Shown: positions 1 to 11,925 of the stretch, piece by piece | Layout: each line of letters starts with the position of its first letter | Position numbering within the stretch: the first letter of the stretch is position 1 | NCBI GenBank assembly: GCA_014607495.2 | Contig: CP053159.1 | Location: 3,913,501 to 3,977,500 of the forward strand | Reading direction: 5' to 3' | Source of the DNA: Carposina sasakii | Taxonomy: Eukaryota; Arthropoda; Insecta; Lepidoptera; Carposinidae | DNA length: 64,000 nt | Position numbers and translations under genes: made by a program | The notes under the pieces: generated by a model | What the model saw: the letters and a program-made list of their open reading frames with translations, nothing else | What the model was told of the DNA's origin: nothing | The model's database searches: none

Positions 1-617
1 TTCTTGCATCTGTAGCATTTGAAAGGTTTCTTCATTACTAATGCGTTCATCTCGGGATTCTCAGTTTTCTCATCACGTCGATGTTGTTCCTGAAGTAACT
101 TACTCTTCACAGTCTCACTGGTAAGCTTCACACTAGAGTTCTCGAGCGCCATGATCATCGGATCATAATCATTTGTCAAACCGCTCAGCATGATGATAGC
201 CACAAACTCATCATCCAAAGGTGACTCTATATCCTTAAGCTGTTGTGAAAGCTCTGTTATTCTGGTTAGATAACTTTCCATAGTATCGCTTTCCTTCAAT
301 TTCATATTGAAAAGTGATCTAAGCAATCCTAACCTCCGGCTTAGGCCTTTGTCTTCATATGCGCTCTGTAATTTTCTCCAGGCTTCGTATGCAGTTTTCG
401 CGTTCCGAACGTGGGATAACGCCGACGAACTGACAGAAAGACAAATCTTTGCTAACGCCTTTTGTTGCTTCTTCTCATCTTTACAACCATTTTCTGATTC
501 TATGCACTCATATAAATTTTCATGCATGAGCACCATCCGCATCAGAAATTTCCAGTTGTTATAGTCTTCCAGACCTCGCAACTTTTCTACCTGAACACCG
601 GTTATTGCAGCGGCCAT
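1..617 (-). CDS. Ty1/copia retrotransposon Gag, partial (runs off the left edge)
   Basis: An open reading frame of 205 codons starts at the ATG at 615-617 and is still open at position 1, so the 3' part lies outside the window. It begins MAAAITGVQVEKLRGLEDYN and has the layout of copia-type Gag: an N-terminal W-containing block (DYNNWKFLMRMVL), a middle with AYEAWRKLQSAY and LLRSLFNMKL, the SGLTNDYDPMIMALE block, and near the edge a CYRC pair that would open a CCHC zinc knuckle. Gag packages the element's RNA in virus-like particles. An LTR and a primer site lie upstream in the right order. There is no frameshift or stop in the visible part, so the copy may be recent. Element class is fairly certain; activity is unknown. 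Confidence 0.88.
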   Translation of the reverse strand, partial: MAAAITGVQVEKLRGLEDYNNWKFLMRMVLMHENLYECIESENGCKDEKKQQKALAKICLSVSSSALSHVRNAKTAYEAWRKLQSAYEDKGLSRRLGLLRSLFNMKLKESDTMESYLTRITELSQQLKDIESPLDDEFVAIIMLSGLTNDYDPMIMALENSSVKLTSETVKSKLLQEQHRRDEKTENPEMNALVMKKPFKCYRCK

Positions 618-710
618 AGTTGGTTCTTGTGTAAATATACGTTACTTGAATTTATTTTAAGTAAACTATATTTCGCAAAAATAAACACTAAACAGGGTAA
701 AGCTACGTTT

Positions 711-724
711 CTGTGCCCATAACC
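711..724 (-). other. Primer binding site of the copia element (tRNA-iMet-like)
   Basis: On the minus strand the bases directly after the LTR read GGTTATGGGCACAG. This is close to the complement of the anticodon stem-loop of initiator Met tRNA, the half-tRNA primer known for Drosophila copia. It starts immediately after the terminal CA of the LTR, as expected. Confidence 0.65.
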
Positions 725-879
725 TGATGAATTTAGAGTCTATCCAAAAGCTAGAGTTTAGTTTAAAATAGATTTATTTTCGAAATACACACAACCAAGA
801 CTCGACGAGAGACAAGACATCGTCAACTTCAACCTGACACGGACATATAGTTTTAAATACCAAAAGAGTATTTCTAACA
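725..879 (-). mobile_element. 5' LTR of the copia element (155 bp)
   Basis: On the minus strand the segment starts TGTTAGAAATAC and ends AAATTCATCA, giving the TG...CA termini of an LTR. It contains a TATTTAAA promoter-like box near its start and an AATAAA signal. It sits between outside DNA and the primer site, with gag downstream. The partner LTR would be off the left edge, so the boundaries rest on termini and primer-site position only. The short length fits copia-type LTRs. Confidence 0.7.
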
Positions 880-940
880 GGAGAGGGTATACCTTAGGCT
901 ACAATAAATTGAATTCAAATAGATAACAATCAAATAAAAT

Positions 941-2230
941 CTACGCCTTCACAGATAAAGTGGAACTATTTGGTGTTTTTGAAAGATTTTTTTCGTTGTA
1001 ATATGTTCTCAAAAAGATCAACGCGTCCAAAGTTACATCACCTAAACGCGATCTAATTTTATTGCACAGCAGGCCAGCCGAAGAAAAAATTCTTTCAGGC
1101 TCAACATTGGTGGGTGGAATACTTGTACTCATAAGATGGTCATAAGCTTGTGATAAATGTCGCTCACGATCACCTCCATTCTCGAAAAGGGCCACCTCGA
1201 CTCTTATATTTGTTTCAAGATCGTCATTCTGCGTTGATCTAACACGTTCCTTCATAATCTTCTGGAGTTCTGCATTTAGTTCGTCGCTCTTCGTAATATT
1301 ACTTCTTTCTACTGCGAATTTGGAGTTCTCTTCTATTTTAATAACCTGATGAGCGTGTGAATGTTGGGTTGTTGTTGATGGCGGGGGATTTATGCGTTTT
1401 AGTAGTAATACTATTATTGCACATTTCGTTACTATTTGGGCGGGAAAATACAGTTAAATTCTCATCGTTTATATTCTAAAAATATGTCTCTGGGTTCTGC
1501 AAGTAATAAAATATAGGTGCTTCTATTAACCGCCGTTCTGTATATCGTGTTTTCAAAGCTGATATCATATTTCTGCTGAGATATGTTTTAATATTAGATA
1601 ACTTGTTCAGTGCGAATTTGATGGCCACATCCACTGTGAGTAATGTAGCATGTCTACGACACAAGGCTTCTAAGACAGTTTTCACTATGTCAAGAGTTTC
1701 ATGTAACTGTTCAAGATCTTTCGAGTCATTTTCTGAAAAAAATATTTAGACTTTGATATCAATCAAAGCTTTGACGATGCAGTTTCACAACTTTAAAAAT
1801 CATCGTCCGAATCATTATCCGAAGCGGAATTTTCTCTGTTCCTTTGATGAGGTTGTCTAACTAAGGCAGATAAGGGTACGTCGTCATCGTCTTCTACTTC
1901 ATTTACCGCATGTGATGTGATAAGTTTTTCGTCTTCCGTGTCACTCTTCTTGTAAATACGTCCGCAATGACAAGTTGAAGAACATGCGCAATGCATTTCT
2001 GGTGGTATGAAGCTAGAAATTTTCCAAATTTCGTCATCATGCTGCATCCATTTGTCGTCTCAGCTACGATGTCTGCCTCTAGGGATACTCCGAATTCATA
2101 CAGCTTACGTTTTATTTCTTCGACGCATTTTTTGCTGGTAAAGAGCCATATATGATGAGCCCCAGATTTTTTAATTTGTTGCCACCGAGGTGTTATGCGG
2201 GTGTAAGTTCAAGCTCAGATATCGTCCCGG
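941..2230 (-). pseudogene. Decayed hAT-family transposase (ZBED/RNase-H type)
   Basis: Several frames on the minus strand give pieces of one hAT transposase in the right order. Near 2050-2200 is AETTNGCSMMTKFGKF followed by HQKCIAH, the middle of the RNase-H fold. An acidic Asp/Glu-rich stretch follows near 1800-1960. Then comes CRRHATLLTVDVAIKFALNK at 1610-1660. At 941-1255 lies the C-terminal dimerisation block, with PPTNVEPERIFSSAG and NKIRSRLGDVTLDALIFLR. Frameshifts and stops separate the blocks and the N-terminal part is missing. The right side (2216-2275) is rich in CCCGGG/CCGGG palindromes ending at TATACACTAC and may be the element's terminus. The copia LTR at 879 lies just beyond the 3' end. 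Confidence 0.75.
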
Positions 2231-2289
2231 GGATTCCCGGGTATTTCGGTACCGGGATTTCCCGGTTCTATACACTACTTTGAATTTAA

Positions 2290-5200
2290 CATCATGATGA
2301 AATACATATTATCTTACATATGTATACATCTCTCGTTAGAGAGTAAGTATATTCTTGGTATACATTAAGGCCATCGGGTTTCCAACATTTTCTTTAAATT
2401 AAGAGTTTTTTAAAATTTAGTGAATCATTGTCACCAAGTATGGCGTCACAACGCTGGAATTCGCGTCGCGTTGCGGCGTCGCGTCGCGCCGCGGTTTTGT
2501 GTTTCGCCCTAAGATATTGGAATATCAATTTGAATGTTATTACTAGATAAGGTCCATTATATACCTACGGTAAATTATAGGTAAGTACTTATAGGTAGGT
2601 ACACCCACATAAGACATTATTACGGTAGGTACAAGACATTATTTTGTTTCATCCGTAACAAACATAAATAAAACATATACCTAAACTATTTTTATTTTGT
2701 ACTAGTGAGTTAAGATCTTATACAATATCAATTTTTTCATACAAACCTATTACTACATATATGGCACAGATAACATTAAAATTTACAGCAGTTGGAATTG
2801 CTTACAACTATGTAGTTTGTTACGTACAAAATAATGTTGTTGGCACAGAAACTACGACATTTTGTTACGGAACATTTTAAAGAATATTTCACGGAGATCA
2901 TTCTCACGAATGCAATATTTAGGTAAGTGGATTTACGTGAGAGGCAACCTTAGATCGTATCGTAGACATTAATTAATAATTACATAGTTGTTTGTATGTA
3001 AGTAACCGGTAAGTGTGTGACGGTATACAACATTTACCAAGCAGATACATACCTACATCCTTGAACAGGTACTTTACATACGATGATAGATTCGTACATT
3101 TAACATAAGGAAAAAGTACTTACCTAACTTTTACCAAGGTAACCAATACATAATACATGCAGAATATAAAAAAGACGAAATAAATGCTTTGACTATTAGC
3201 CCACTGTTTATTTTTCAAGATTGTACGAACATTTCTCAGTTGATTAGGAACTTTCGCCATCAAAATAAACACGTGATACAATTACAAGATTTAAAGTATT
3301 TTCTTTATAACCAAGGAAGTGTTCTGCTCACGAGAAGTCTACTCGTAAAACTATTTGGAAGCACTCCGTTTCGCTTATTTGATAGGCTACTTAATATCGT
3401 CAACCATCAAGCAGTCTACAAATAAGCAACATGAAAACAGAAGCAGAGGTAACAACAAGTGTAACGAGAAATAATAGAAATTATTGTTTACGTTACATCA
3501 TTCCTTTCGAACTTTCGAGCCCATCACAAATCTGTTAGTAATGACGAATGGGATCGTTATATTATTACATGTAATTTAGCTGTATCAAGAGATGAAAACT
3601 AATGAAACTTTTCACTAATTATCATCTAAGCGCATCATATCATTGAGAGCACTTTCATTTGTTTGGCTTCGCCTGTAGACAGGTATTTTTAATACTCGGT
3701 TATTAAATGAGTGATTGTATCACGGTTAGATCGACAGGCGATTTGACAAATGGTTCGACGTAACCATGACAAATATGGTGTTTTCGTCACCAAACTATTA
3801 CCTACGTTCAAAGCAATATCAAAAATCGTTATTAAATCCACCAGCATCCACTTAATTGCCGCTAAAATTGAGGTGCATTGCAGATGCAACTGATGTAGCC
3901 CCATGGAGCGAAACTGTTAACTGACAAGTACAACGTGACTGACATCTCAGTTACGATTGTTTATAGCTATGTAAATAAATCTCTAAACGCATTCTAATTC
4001 AACTCAAACTCAAGTAAGTACTTATTATTTATTTATACTTACTGTATACTTCCCAATGAGGACAGATCCGAAGAAGACAAAGCAGGTGGACTAGTTTTTA
4101 TAAGAAAGTATCTGTGCCACCCGTGGCCGTGCTATTACGTTTAATTATAGGGCAGCTTCCTTATTCAGTTACCGAGATGCGTGATATAGAAATAATGGAG
4201 TGCTCTGCGTTAAAATGAACAAGAATTTGTTGGTACATTTTCTGGGACATGATATTTTAAAAGTTTAAATTTTCCGTGAATGGTCTTGGATCATATTACC
4301 TATACATATATATATATTACGAGAAAATAAAGTACGAAGACCGACTTTTAAAATAATGAGTATCCATTTTCTCTCAACCATTTTAGTGTTTAGTAGTAGG
4401 TCTCATTGATTTTATTGTTAACCATCGGGGTTATGAACTCTTATATCAGGTTACGCAGGCAGACCACTGCTGGTGGAAGCGCGATGTATTTTGATTCAAT
4501 CAGGATTGTTTCTACTATTCTGCTTTACCTACCCTCACATTAGATCGTAAGCAGTGCGACAGTCAGCTGCGACGCGGGATTTCATACTAAAGGATGAATT
4601 ATTTACAAAGTATTTAAGCTGTCGCACTGTCGTTAAACTGCTTCTAACGCGAAGTAGCCCTATGAATCATGGTAGCTCCTGGTTCTAATTTCAAGAAGTT
4701 CGCGCCATCCATGTGACGTATATCTGTGTTAACTTATCTGGGATTTGTGTCCAACGTGCAAGCAACGTGCGATAGACGTAAGTTACCTCCTTGGTAGTAG
4801 ACTAGGCTGAATTTCCCAGGTACATTTTTAGCGCGGCGAGGATGAAAATCGTAGTGGAAAGTGCAAAATGCACATTTATTTTTCATCATAAAGTTTAGAC
4901 AGTGATCTAGACTAACGTTTAAAACTTAAGACCAAAATCTATTTATTTAAGCATTTAAAAAGTTATCAAAGGCTCTAAATCTAATTGCGGTGCTATGTCC
5001 CCACTTCATTTGCAAAAATAAATTTGGCTATTTCAATTTTCGGGTGAATTAATTTAACAGAATACATACATATTTTAAAAATACATTAAATGACACTATT
5101 ATTTAAACCATGAGCAGTAACTTAATCCGGTAACAGCTTTTTAAAAATGTCCCGTGGAAAAAGTCAATAACGCTGGCGCATTTTGAACATTACACTATTT

Positions 5201-6940
5201 CATCATAATGAATGACATAGATACCAAGCTATCTTTCCCCATACTGCTCTGTCAAGCCATCGCATACCAAGTACAAATATGTTTGATACACTGAACAGTT
5301 TTCCCGCCAAAAACCTTTAGGTTAATAACCTGCGGTGGTGCAGGAATACAAATTTTTCATATAACGGTGTCATTTGTATTTGTAAAACGAAAAGGCTGTT
5401 TAAAAAGAAATCGTACAGGTTATTAAATATTACATATATCGATGTAATTGCAAACGAATTATTACAATTAAAATAATACTTAGTATCCGTTATAATTTAA
5501 AATTTGTTAGTTAATTCTAAGTACGATGTCGCAACTCCAGTGGCTCCGGTGGCAAAAAAGAGGGCCATCATAATTGAATAATGTCAGCGTAATTGATATT
5601 TTATCTTTTTGTATACAGAATGACTGGAAAAACGGGTATTATTTCTATTGAGATGTAAAAGTACACCCCATTTTAATTTATCTTAATGGGTGTCTACTTT
5701 GACTATGCCAAGTTGATGTCTGTGGTTTTTGTTGTGATCTGTCTAGACCTAGTCTGACTTGGCCTCAAGGAAACCACCCAAAATTGCTACTATATGAACA
5801 GTTACGAATAAACCCGAGTAACTTTGCAATAAACCCGAGTAAAGAACTTGAATAAAGTACGCCTGATGCTAACAGAAGAGTTCTACATTCTACTTGCCTC
5901 AATATAACACTACTATAGGCTGTAGCGCCACGAGATGTATTTTTCAAAACCTTTATTGGTCAGCTGCTGGTAAGCTTTCTCTTAATAAGTTACACCTTTT
6001 TGAGTTGCTTATTAAATAAGTAATTTAGTTTCATAAAGGGTACGCATGATGCAGTATATTATTTTCAAAGAGTAGGGGCTTAGTTGGCAAAAACGTTTAA
6101 CAAATTTTGCTTGACCATTCCATGTTGATAGATTTTTGGGAGGTCAAAGTATAAAATTTATTTCTTATATGCTTTTCTACTCCTCTAAACGGAGATTTTT
6201 AAAAAAATCATAAAATTGTCATATCTCCGACACCATGAATTTTTGGATGGGGTGTTCCTGATATATAAAAGTAGCTAACGAGGTGCACTTTCACATGTGG
6301 AAAGAAATGATCAGTATTTCTTGTTTTTGAAGATTTTTACATACATATAAATAAATATGGCTAGGTTCTCGAAATGGTGTAGTCAGAACTGCGAGATATT
6401 AAAGGAGATACCATGGCCACTACGTTTTATTCTAAAAAAAACTCACTAGGAAGCTTTTTAAAGTATGTAATTAAATATTTATCTAACTGTGAACGTGTTT
6501 CTTAAATTTGTTATAAGAGTTTCTAAGCTATAATCATGATGATAAACATTATTACCAACTAATAAACGAAGATAATCTAAAGTTTTCAAGTTCTTATAAA
6601 ATAAATAAGTAGGTAATTCATATGATGTTCTCCTGTATTTATGATTCCGCTGGTTTTAATCAATTTCAGTAGAGAGATTTACAATTTCGGTGGTTTGATA
6701 ATAATATCGGTGACGATTGAAATTTTTAAATGCAGATATCTCAAGAAATAATACGTTTTTAAAAATGTGTACCATATGACTGAATATTATTATTTTTGGT
6801 TATTACTTGGAATATAGAAAGTGGATATAAAATTTCGTCAGCGTAATTAGTAAAAAATCGAGGTTGTTGAAATTCACCCACTACTTCATACGCGTGAATT
6901 AAAGAGAGAATTGGTTCTGATATGTAAGCTACATTACATA
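2290..6940. other. Non-coding stretch with scattered repeat fragments
   Basis: No supportable gene. A GC-rich knot of repeated GCGTCGCG lies at 2463-2500. A fragment of the TACAGGGTG fold-back family (its inner part, AGCCCACTG to CAAGATTGTACGAACA) lies at 3193-3260. A tRNA-less interspersed repeat fragment (CTCGAAATGGTGTAG) lies at 6355-6420. An imperfect inverted pair around GCAGTGCGACAG lies at 4550-4645. The short open frames here show no recognisable domain. Confidence 0.5.
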
Positions 6941-6959
6941 CTGCCAAGTTTCATTAAAA

Positions 6960-7062
6960 TTTGTTCGGTACATACTCGTAGTTTTTGCGGGAAAAGTAAC
7001 AAATATTGAGACATTCATTCTTAAAAACTTTACTTACGTTTATTATATTAGTAGGATTGCCT
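6960..7062 (-). mobile_element. Helitron-like (LEP1-type) fragment
   Basis: Ends in TATTATATTAGTAGGATT after ACTTTACTTACG, the tail seen in the better copies at 30577-30810 and 10572-11053. It is truncated and degraded; the LTR-like repeat begins 13 bp beyond it. Confidence 0.45.
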
Positions 7063-7074
7063 GATTAAGGTTTC

Positions 7075-7515
7075 TGTTACAGTTTACAGTCAGCACCACA
7101 TCATACATATGAATATATAGCGTACCTTATAATATTAATTATTATTATTATATAAAGTCAATTGATTAAAGGCTATATTTTATAAAAGTAGCTATTATGA
7201 CTCCTGCAATATTGTTCTGGGAGGTTGCGATGGTTGTATAAATAGCAGGGTAGAACTAAATGGTGGCACTTTATTCTTGACTGTTGAGTTTGTAAGACGT
7301 TACTCTGCTCGATCTCTGTTCTATTTAAAAACATTGCAACGATATAATCTATTTACGGCGAATCGGGTTTCTTGCTGCTTCTTTCCCCGAATGTTATATC
7401 GCCTGAAGCAGCTTTAACTGTATAAGTGATAAATAAATAGTTCTACATAGCAACTACGATGTTTGACTCCGCATCCTGAATATACTGCTGCGCCAACGAG
7501 TAATTATCGGTGACA
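7075..7515 (+). mobile_element. Left LTR-like repeat of a 7.2-kb element
   Basis: This 441-bp block starts TGTTACAG and ends GGTGACA. It recurs in the same orientation at 13845-14289, apart from one 4-bp CATA insertion in the second copy; I found no substitution by eye. It carries a strong TATAAATAG box (about 7240), a downstream start region and an AATAAATAG signal near its end, the U3-R-U5 layout of an LTR. The bases just before it (TTTC) equal those just after the second copy, as a 4-bp target-site duplication would. The following leader reads CTTCAGAAGTGGGATGCC, and no certain primer site was identified. Confidence 0.75.
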
Positions 7516-7721
7516 CTTCAGAAGTGGGATGCCGGAAAATAAACCCGCCCTGCCCACGGGTGACGACTGCAAGAAAAGATTTGCGAAACATGGCAAAATC
7601 GGTGAAGAATGTACACAAAAAGATGGAGATTTTTTTTTTATGGACAACTGGAATATATTCAACATGAAACAAACTGGAGAAACAAGAAGATGAAGACAAT
7701 GTAATTACTAGAACCCAATCA

Positions 7722-7832
7722 ATGATGCTGCTGTACTACCTAAATTCCATGCTGTTGCTGTTAAGAGCGCCAGTGTCAAGATCTTTTAATGTCCATCTGC
7801 AGTGGGAGCCGATTCCGCATCACAACTTAAAG
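7722..7832 (+). CDS. Possible first coding exon inside the LTR-flanked unit
   Basis: From the ATG at 7722, 37 codons are open and end AAG at the sequence AAAG/GTTAGA, a usable splice donor. The peptide starts MMLLYYLNSMLLLL, a hydrophobic stretch like a signal peptide, followed by a basic and aromatic part (VHLQWEPIPHHNLK). The frame is open about 18 codons further upstream. It would end in phase 0 and could join the exon-like segment at 8741. I do not recognise the protein. Support is limited to open frame and splice-like ends. Confidence 0.25.
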
Positions 7833-8240
7833 GTTAGATATATTTGTTTGTTAGCTCTGCTTATGTGGGTACTTATACCAAAATCCTTGCTTCATACCGT
7901 ACCGTTGGTACGTGATTTTTGTTTTAGTGTAGTTTACGGTTAGCGTAGGTTACTGTACGTAAATGTCGTACCTACCAGAAAGAAAAACTATGTTAGTTGC
8001 ACAAACAGTACGTAAAGAATATTCGTATCAATTTTTACAAAAATCTCGGTGCACAAAATGTATCTATTATGCGTTTGACTTTATTGGGGGTACCTAAGTA
8101 TTTCAAATAATGTTCCGTTATTAAGTTTTAATTACCACTGCAGGTATGTTTGACTAGCAAGATTTATTTAGTTAAATTTAAACAATAATGTCAGTCCATA
8201 ATCGGTAATATTGTTATACTAAAATATGTAAACTATAAAT

Positions 8241-8494
8241 CGGCTGTCCCAAAATAAAACACTGAATATGCCATTTTTGTGAAAATACTGTTTATCCCAA
8301 TTTTGGATGTTCTGTGTGCAACCGTACCTAAATCAAAAATCCGTTTTTTGAAAATGGTTAAAATGGCAAAGATACCAAGGTCCAAAAACACAGAATACGC
8401 CATAAACGGAAGATATTAACACAGAACATCCAAAATTGGGATAAACAGTATTTTCACAAAATGGCATATTCAGTGTTTTATTTTGGGACAGCCG
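8241..8494. mobile_element. 254-bp fold-back MITE with about 75-bp terminal inverted repeats
   Basis: The left end CGGCTGTCCCAAAATAAAAC is repeated inverted at the right end as GTTTTATTTTGGGACAGCCG, and the match continues for about 75 bases through ATCCCAATTTTGGATG. AAAT flanks both ends and may be the target-site duplication. There is no coding capacity. The transposase family is not assigned. Confidence 0.8.
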
Positions 8495-8740
8495 AAATGC
8501 ATAAGTAGATTGTATTGGTGGTTTGTTCTGTTGGAAAATGAAGATTTTTGTCAGCAAACCAGCAAACACGTTTTTATTACGTGGAGTTTTGTAGTAATTT
8601 ACTTACATGCTATTTAAAATATAGGTACTTTGAAATCTACCCACACTAGGGTAATTATCGTTAAGATAATTTGGTTCTAAATTATGTTCTCTTGTTTCAT
8701 GATCTAACATGCATCGGTGTTCATGGTTATTTTTCCGGAG

Positions 8741-8826
8741 ACCGTCGCCACCGCTTGGGGCCGTACGGGGGTAATCTGTGGGCCGTACAGAAGAGCACCT
8801 GGCGTATCAGGAGCTGCTTATTCTGG
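8741..8826 (+). other. GC-rich exon-like segment with splice-like borders
   Basis: About 86 bp of clearly higher GC than its surroundings is preceded by TTATTTTTCCGGAG (acceptor-like) and followed by GTAAGA (donor). Two frames are open: one gives TVATAWGRTGVICGPYRRAP, the other DRRHRLGPYGGNLWAVQKS. Both stay open when joined to the segment starting at 13784. No family recognised. Confidence 0.3.
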
Positions 8827-9379
8827 GTAAGATCGAAACATGTAATTTGTTTAATATGCTGTGTGAATTTTGCAACTTTAATCTAATAGTTTATGACAGT
8901 TTTTCAAGATACGGCTTTCGTGTATCCATGCCGTTATCATAATAAGTTACGACCCGTTTTATTATATTATGTGTAGATATGATACGAATAATATTCACCT
9001 TACAATAGATTCAAACCATGGGGTGTAGTAGCATAAATGCGAGACTTTTGTCTGGGCTTTATGTTTCTGGGCTTGATTGTTGGCATCTTCTTGCTACGCC
9101 ATGCTTAGTATTTGGGAAGGTGATAAGAGACTTTTGAGAAACAATATGATATTGAGTATGTGTACTGACACACGAAAGTATTATTTAGTATTCATTGCAA
9201 CTACAATATAATTATTTGATCCTTATATATTTAGCGGGTATGCCGTTATTAGCAATCGTGATAAATAGGAAATGGAAGGTAAATGCGGCATAGCAATACG
9301 ATACCCTAGTTCCTATAGTAGGTATATAGATAAATTAGGTAGTACACTCGTAATAATGCCATGCATCTTGGTAATACAG

Positions 9380-10560
9380 TTTGCTAGTGCAATTTTAGGA
9401 TACAATTTAACGATGCAGTTTCATAATGCACTTTAACAATGCGTTAAAACATTAGAGTTTCTGAAGTTCACAACAGTGTTGGTTAGAAATTATTAGTTTA
9501 GATATGCAGTTTTCCTATTAAATTTTTGAGTGCAGTTTAACAATGCAAATAGCAGTGTAGTTAGCTATGCAATTGAGCAATGCGGTTATAATACGGTATA
9601 AAGTTTGGTAAAACTATCTAGAGATGCAGTTCACTCTTTAGGTTAGAAATGCAGTTGACTAAACAATATACCTATAAAGATACAGTTAGAAGTACAATTA
9701 ACTATAGTTAGAGGTGCGGTTAACTACGATTAGAAGTGCAGTTAACTAATATAGTAAAAGTTTTAGTTAACTATACAGTTAAGAGTTATACTAACAATAC
9801 AGTTTAGAGTTTCAGTTAAATATACAGTTTAGAGTTGCAGCTGACTATACAGTTTAAAGTTGCAGTTGATTATACAGATTAGGTTTAAAGTAGCAGTTAA
9901 CTATACAGTTTAGAGTTGCAGTTAACTATACAGCTTAGAGTTACAGCTAACTATACAGCTTAGAGTTGCAGTTAACTATACATTTCAGAGTTGCAGTTAA
10001 CTATACATTTTAGAGTTGCAGTTAACTATATAGGTACAGCTTAGAGTTGCAGTTAACTATACATTTTAGAGTTGCAGTTAACTATACATTTTAGAGTTGC
10101 AGTTAACTATACATTTTAGAGTTGCAGTTAACTATACATTTTAGAGTTGCAGTTAACTATACATTTTAGAGTTGCAGTTAACTATACATTTTAGAGATGC
10201 AGTTAACCAAACATGCAGTTAACTATACATTTTAGAGTTGCAGTTAACTATATAGGTACAGCTTAGAGTTACAGCTAACTATACCTATACAGCTTAGAGT
10301 TGCAGTTAACTATACATTTTAGAGTTGCAGTTAACTATACATTTTAGGGTTGTAGTAACTATACAGTTTGGAGTTGCAGTTAACTTTACAGTTTAGAGAT
10401 GCAGTTATCTACACAGTTTAGACTTGCAGTTAATTATAGAGTTCAAAGTTGCAGTTATTTATATAGTTTAGAGATACAGTTAACTACACAGTTAACTATA
10501 CAGTTTAGAGATGCAAGTAACTATACCGTTTAGAGATGCACTTAACTATATAGTTTAGAC
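9380..10560. repeat. 25-bp minisatellite (GTTAAC-centred), main block
   Basis: The unit, about TTTAGAGTTGCAGTTAACTA plus TACAT or TACAG, repeats every 25 bases. It is nearly perfect from about 9950 to 10350 and increasingly diverged on both sides. Each unit holds the palindrome GTTAAC and the word TGCAGTT. A second, diverged block follows the inserted Helitron-like element. Confidence 0.9.
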
Positions 10561-10571
10561 ATACAATCCCA

Positions 10572-11053
10572 ATCCCAACTAATATTATAAATGCGAAAGT
10601 AACTCTGTCTGTCTGTCTGTCTGTCTGTTACGCTTTCCCGCTTAAACCTCGCAACCGATTTTGATGAAATTTGGTACAGACAATCTTTAGACCCTGAGAC
10701 AGAACATAGGCTACTTTTTATTTCGAAAAAAAGGGATGAAGGGGTTGAAATAGAGGTTGAAAGTTTGTATGGGATTTCTTAATTTTAAAAGATAAAACCA
10801 TGAAACTTTATATTTAAGCACTTGATAAGAAATCATTAAACATTTGTTCTAGCATTTTTGAAATTTCGACCAGCTAAGGGGTGAAATAAGGGTTGAAAGT
10901 TAGTATGCAAGTTCGTCAAATATCACGTCATGACAGGTCCCACTTAACATATAGGCTACTTTTTATCCCGGGAAAATGTTTTTATCCCGGATAATTTCGA
11001 CATTTTGTTTTTTCTGTAGTCCACGCGGACGGAGTCGCGAGCGTCCACTAGTT
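10572..11053 (-). mobile_element. Helitron-like (LEP1-type) element inserted in the minisatellite
   Basis: Bounded by ACTAATATTATAAATGCGAA on the left and CCACGCGGACGGAGTCGCGA...CCACTAGT on the right, both hallmarks of the abundant short lepidopteran LEP1 repeats that are attributed to Helitrons. It includes a (GTCT)n stretch and the phrase CCGATTTTGATGAAATTTGG. Minisatellite units resume directly after it. It encodes no protein. Confidence 0.75.
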
Positions 11054-11058
11054 AATTA

Positions 11059-11245
11059 TAATTTAGAGTTGCAGTTAACTATACAAGTTAGAGATGCTTT
11101 AACCATAGTTTGAAAATGCAGTTAACTATACAGTTTAAGGATGCAATTAAGTACATAGTTTGAGGATACAGTTAACAAAACAGTCTAGAGATGCAGGTGA
11201 ACTTAACTATACAGTATAAGATGCAGATAACTGTACAGTTTAAAC
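11059..11245. repeat. 25-bp minisatellite, second diverged block
   Basis: Degenerate units (AGAGTTGCAGTTAACTATAC and variants) continue after the Helitron-like insertion. Weak relics (GCAGTTCAGAAATACAATTA) persist to about 12010. Confidence 0.75.
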
Positions 11246-11254
11246 AATTGAGTT

Positions 11255-11612
11255 TGAAGAATAAATCAATAAATAAATCATTTAAAATAAATTTAAATAA
11301 ATAAATAAATTTAAATAAATGAATTTAAATAAATGAATCTAAATAAATAAATTTAAATAAATAAATTTTAATAAATAAACTTTAATAAGTAAATTTTAAT
11401 AAATAAATAACTTTAAATAAATTATTTAAAATAAATTTAAATAAATAAATTTAAACATATAAATAAATTTAAATAAATGAACTTTAAATAAATTTAAGTA
11501 AATAAATAAATTTATAATAAACTTAAATAAATAAATAAATTTAAATACAAAATTTAAATAAAATAAATATAAAATAAATAAATATAAAATGAAAAGATAT
11601 AAAATAAATAAA
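11255..11612. repeat. Low-complexity (AAAT/TTTA)n tract
   Basis: About 350 bases of imperfect AAATAAAT and AATTTAAATA repeats with hardly any G or C. The open frame on the minus strand is low-complexity Phe/Leu/Ile and not a gene. Confidence 0.9.
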
Positions 11613-11821
11613 ATAAAGTGTAGCACTGTAACTTAGTGGTGCAGTTCAGAAATACAATTAAGCGATGTTCCTTAGAAATACAAAGTAGTTAGCAATGCTG
11701 TTAAACAATGCAATGCATTTAAAGTTTACAGATTAGGAATACTGTTTAGAAAAGCAACCTAGCAACCTATAGACAGGTTAGCAATACTAATAAAACCCAG
11801 CAATGTATAGAAAGTTTATGA

Positions 11822-11925
11822 ATACATACATATAATCACGCCTTTATCCCTTACGGGGTAGGCAGAGCACCAAGGGCCGTTAGAACCACATGGTGCCACT
11901 TCTGACCAATTTTGAATACAAGTTT
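11822..11925 (+). repeat. Interspersed repeat family C (truncated copy)
   Basis: Starts TATAATCACGCCTTTATCCC then TTACGGGGTAGGCAGAGCAC, as in longer copies at 24377, 30135 and 54701. It stops after ACTTCTGACCAATTTTGA. Confidence 0.75.

Noticed and set aside
941..1255. Small intact host gene of 104 codons
   Set aside because: It is the C-terminal dimerisation block of a broken hAT transposase with further pieces upstream.
9380..10560. CRISPR-like array or centromeric satellite
   Set aside because: The 25-bp units have no spacers, and the block is about 1.2 kb within mixed unique DNA.
11426..11626. Hydrophobic minus-strand protein rich in Phe, Leu, Ile
   Set aside because: Translation of an (AAAT)n low-complexity tract.
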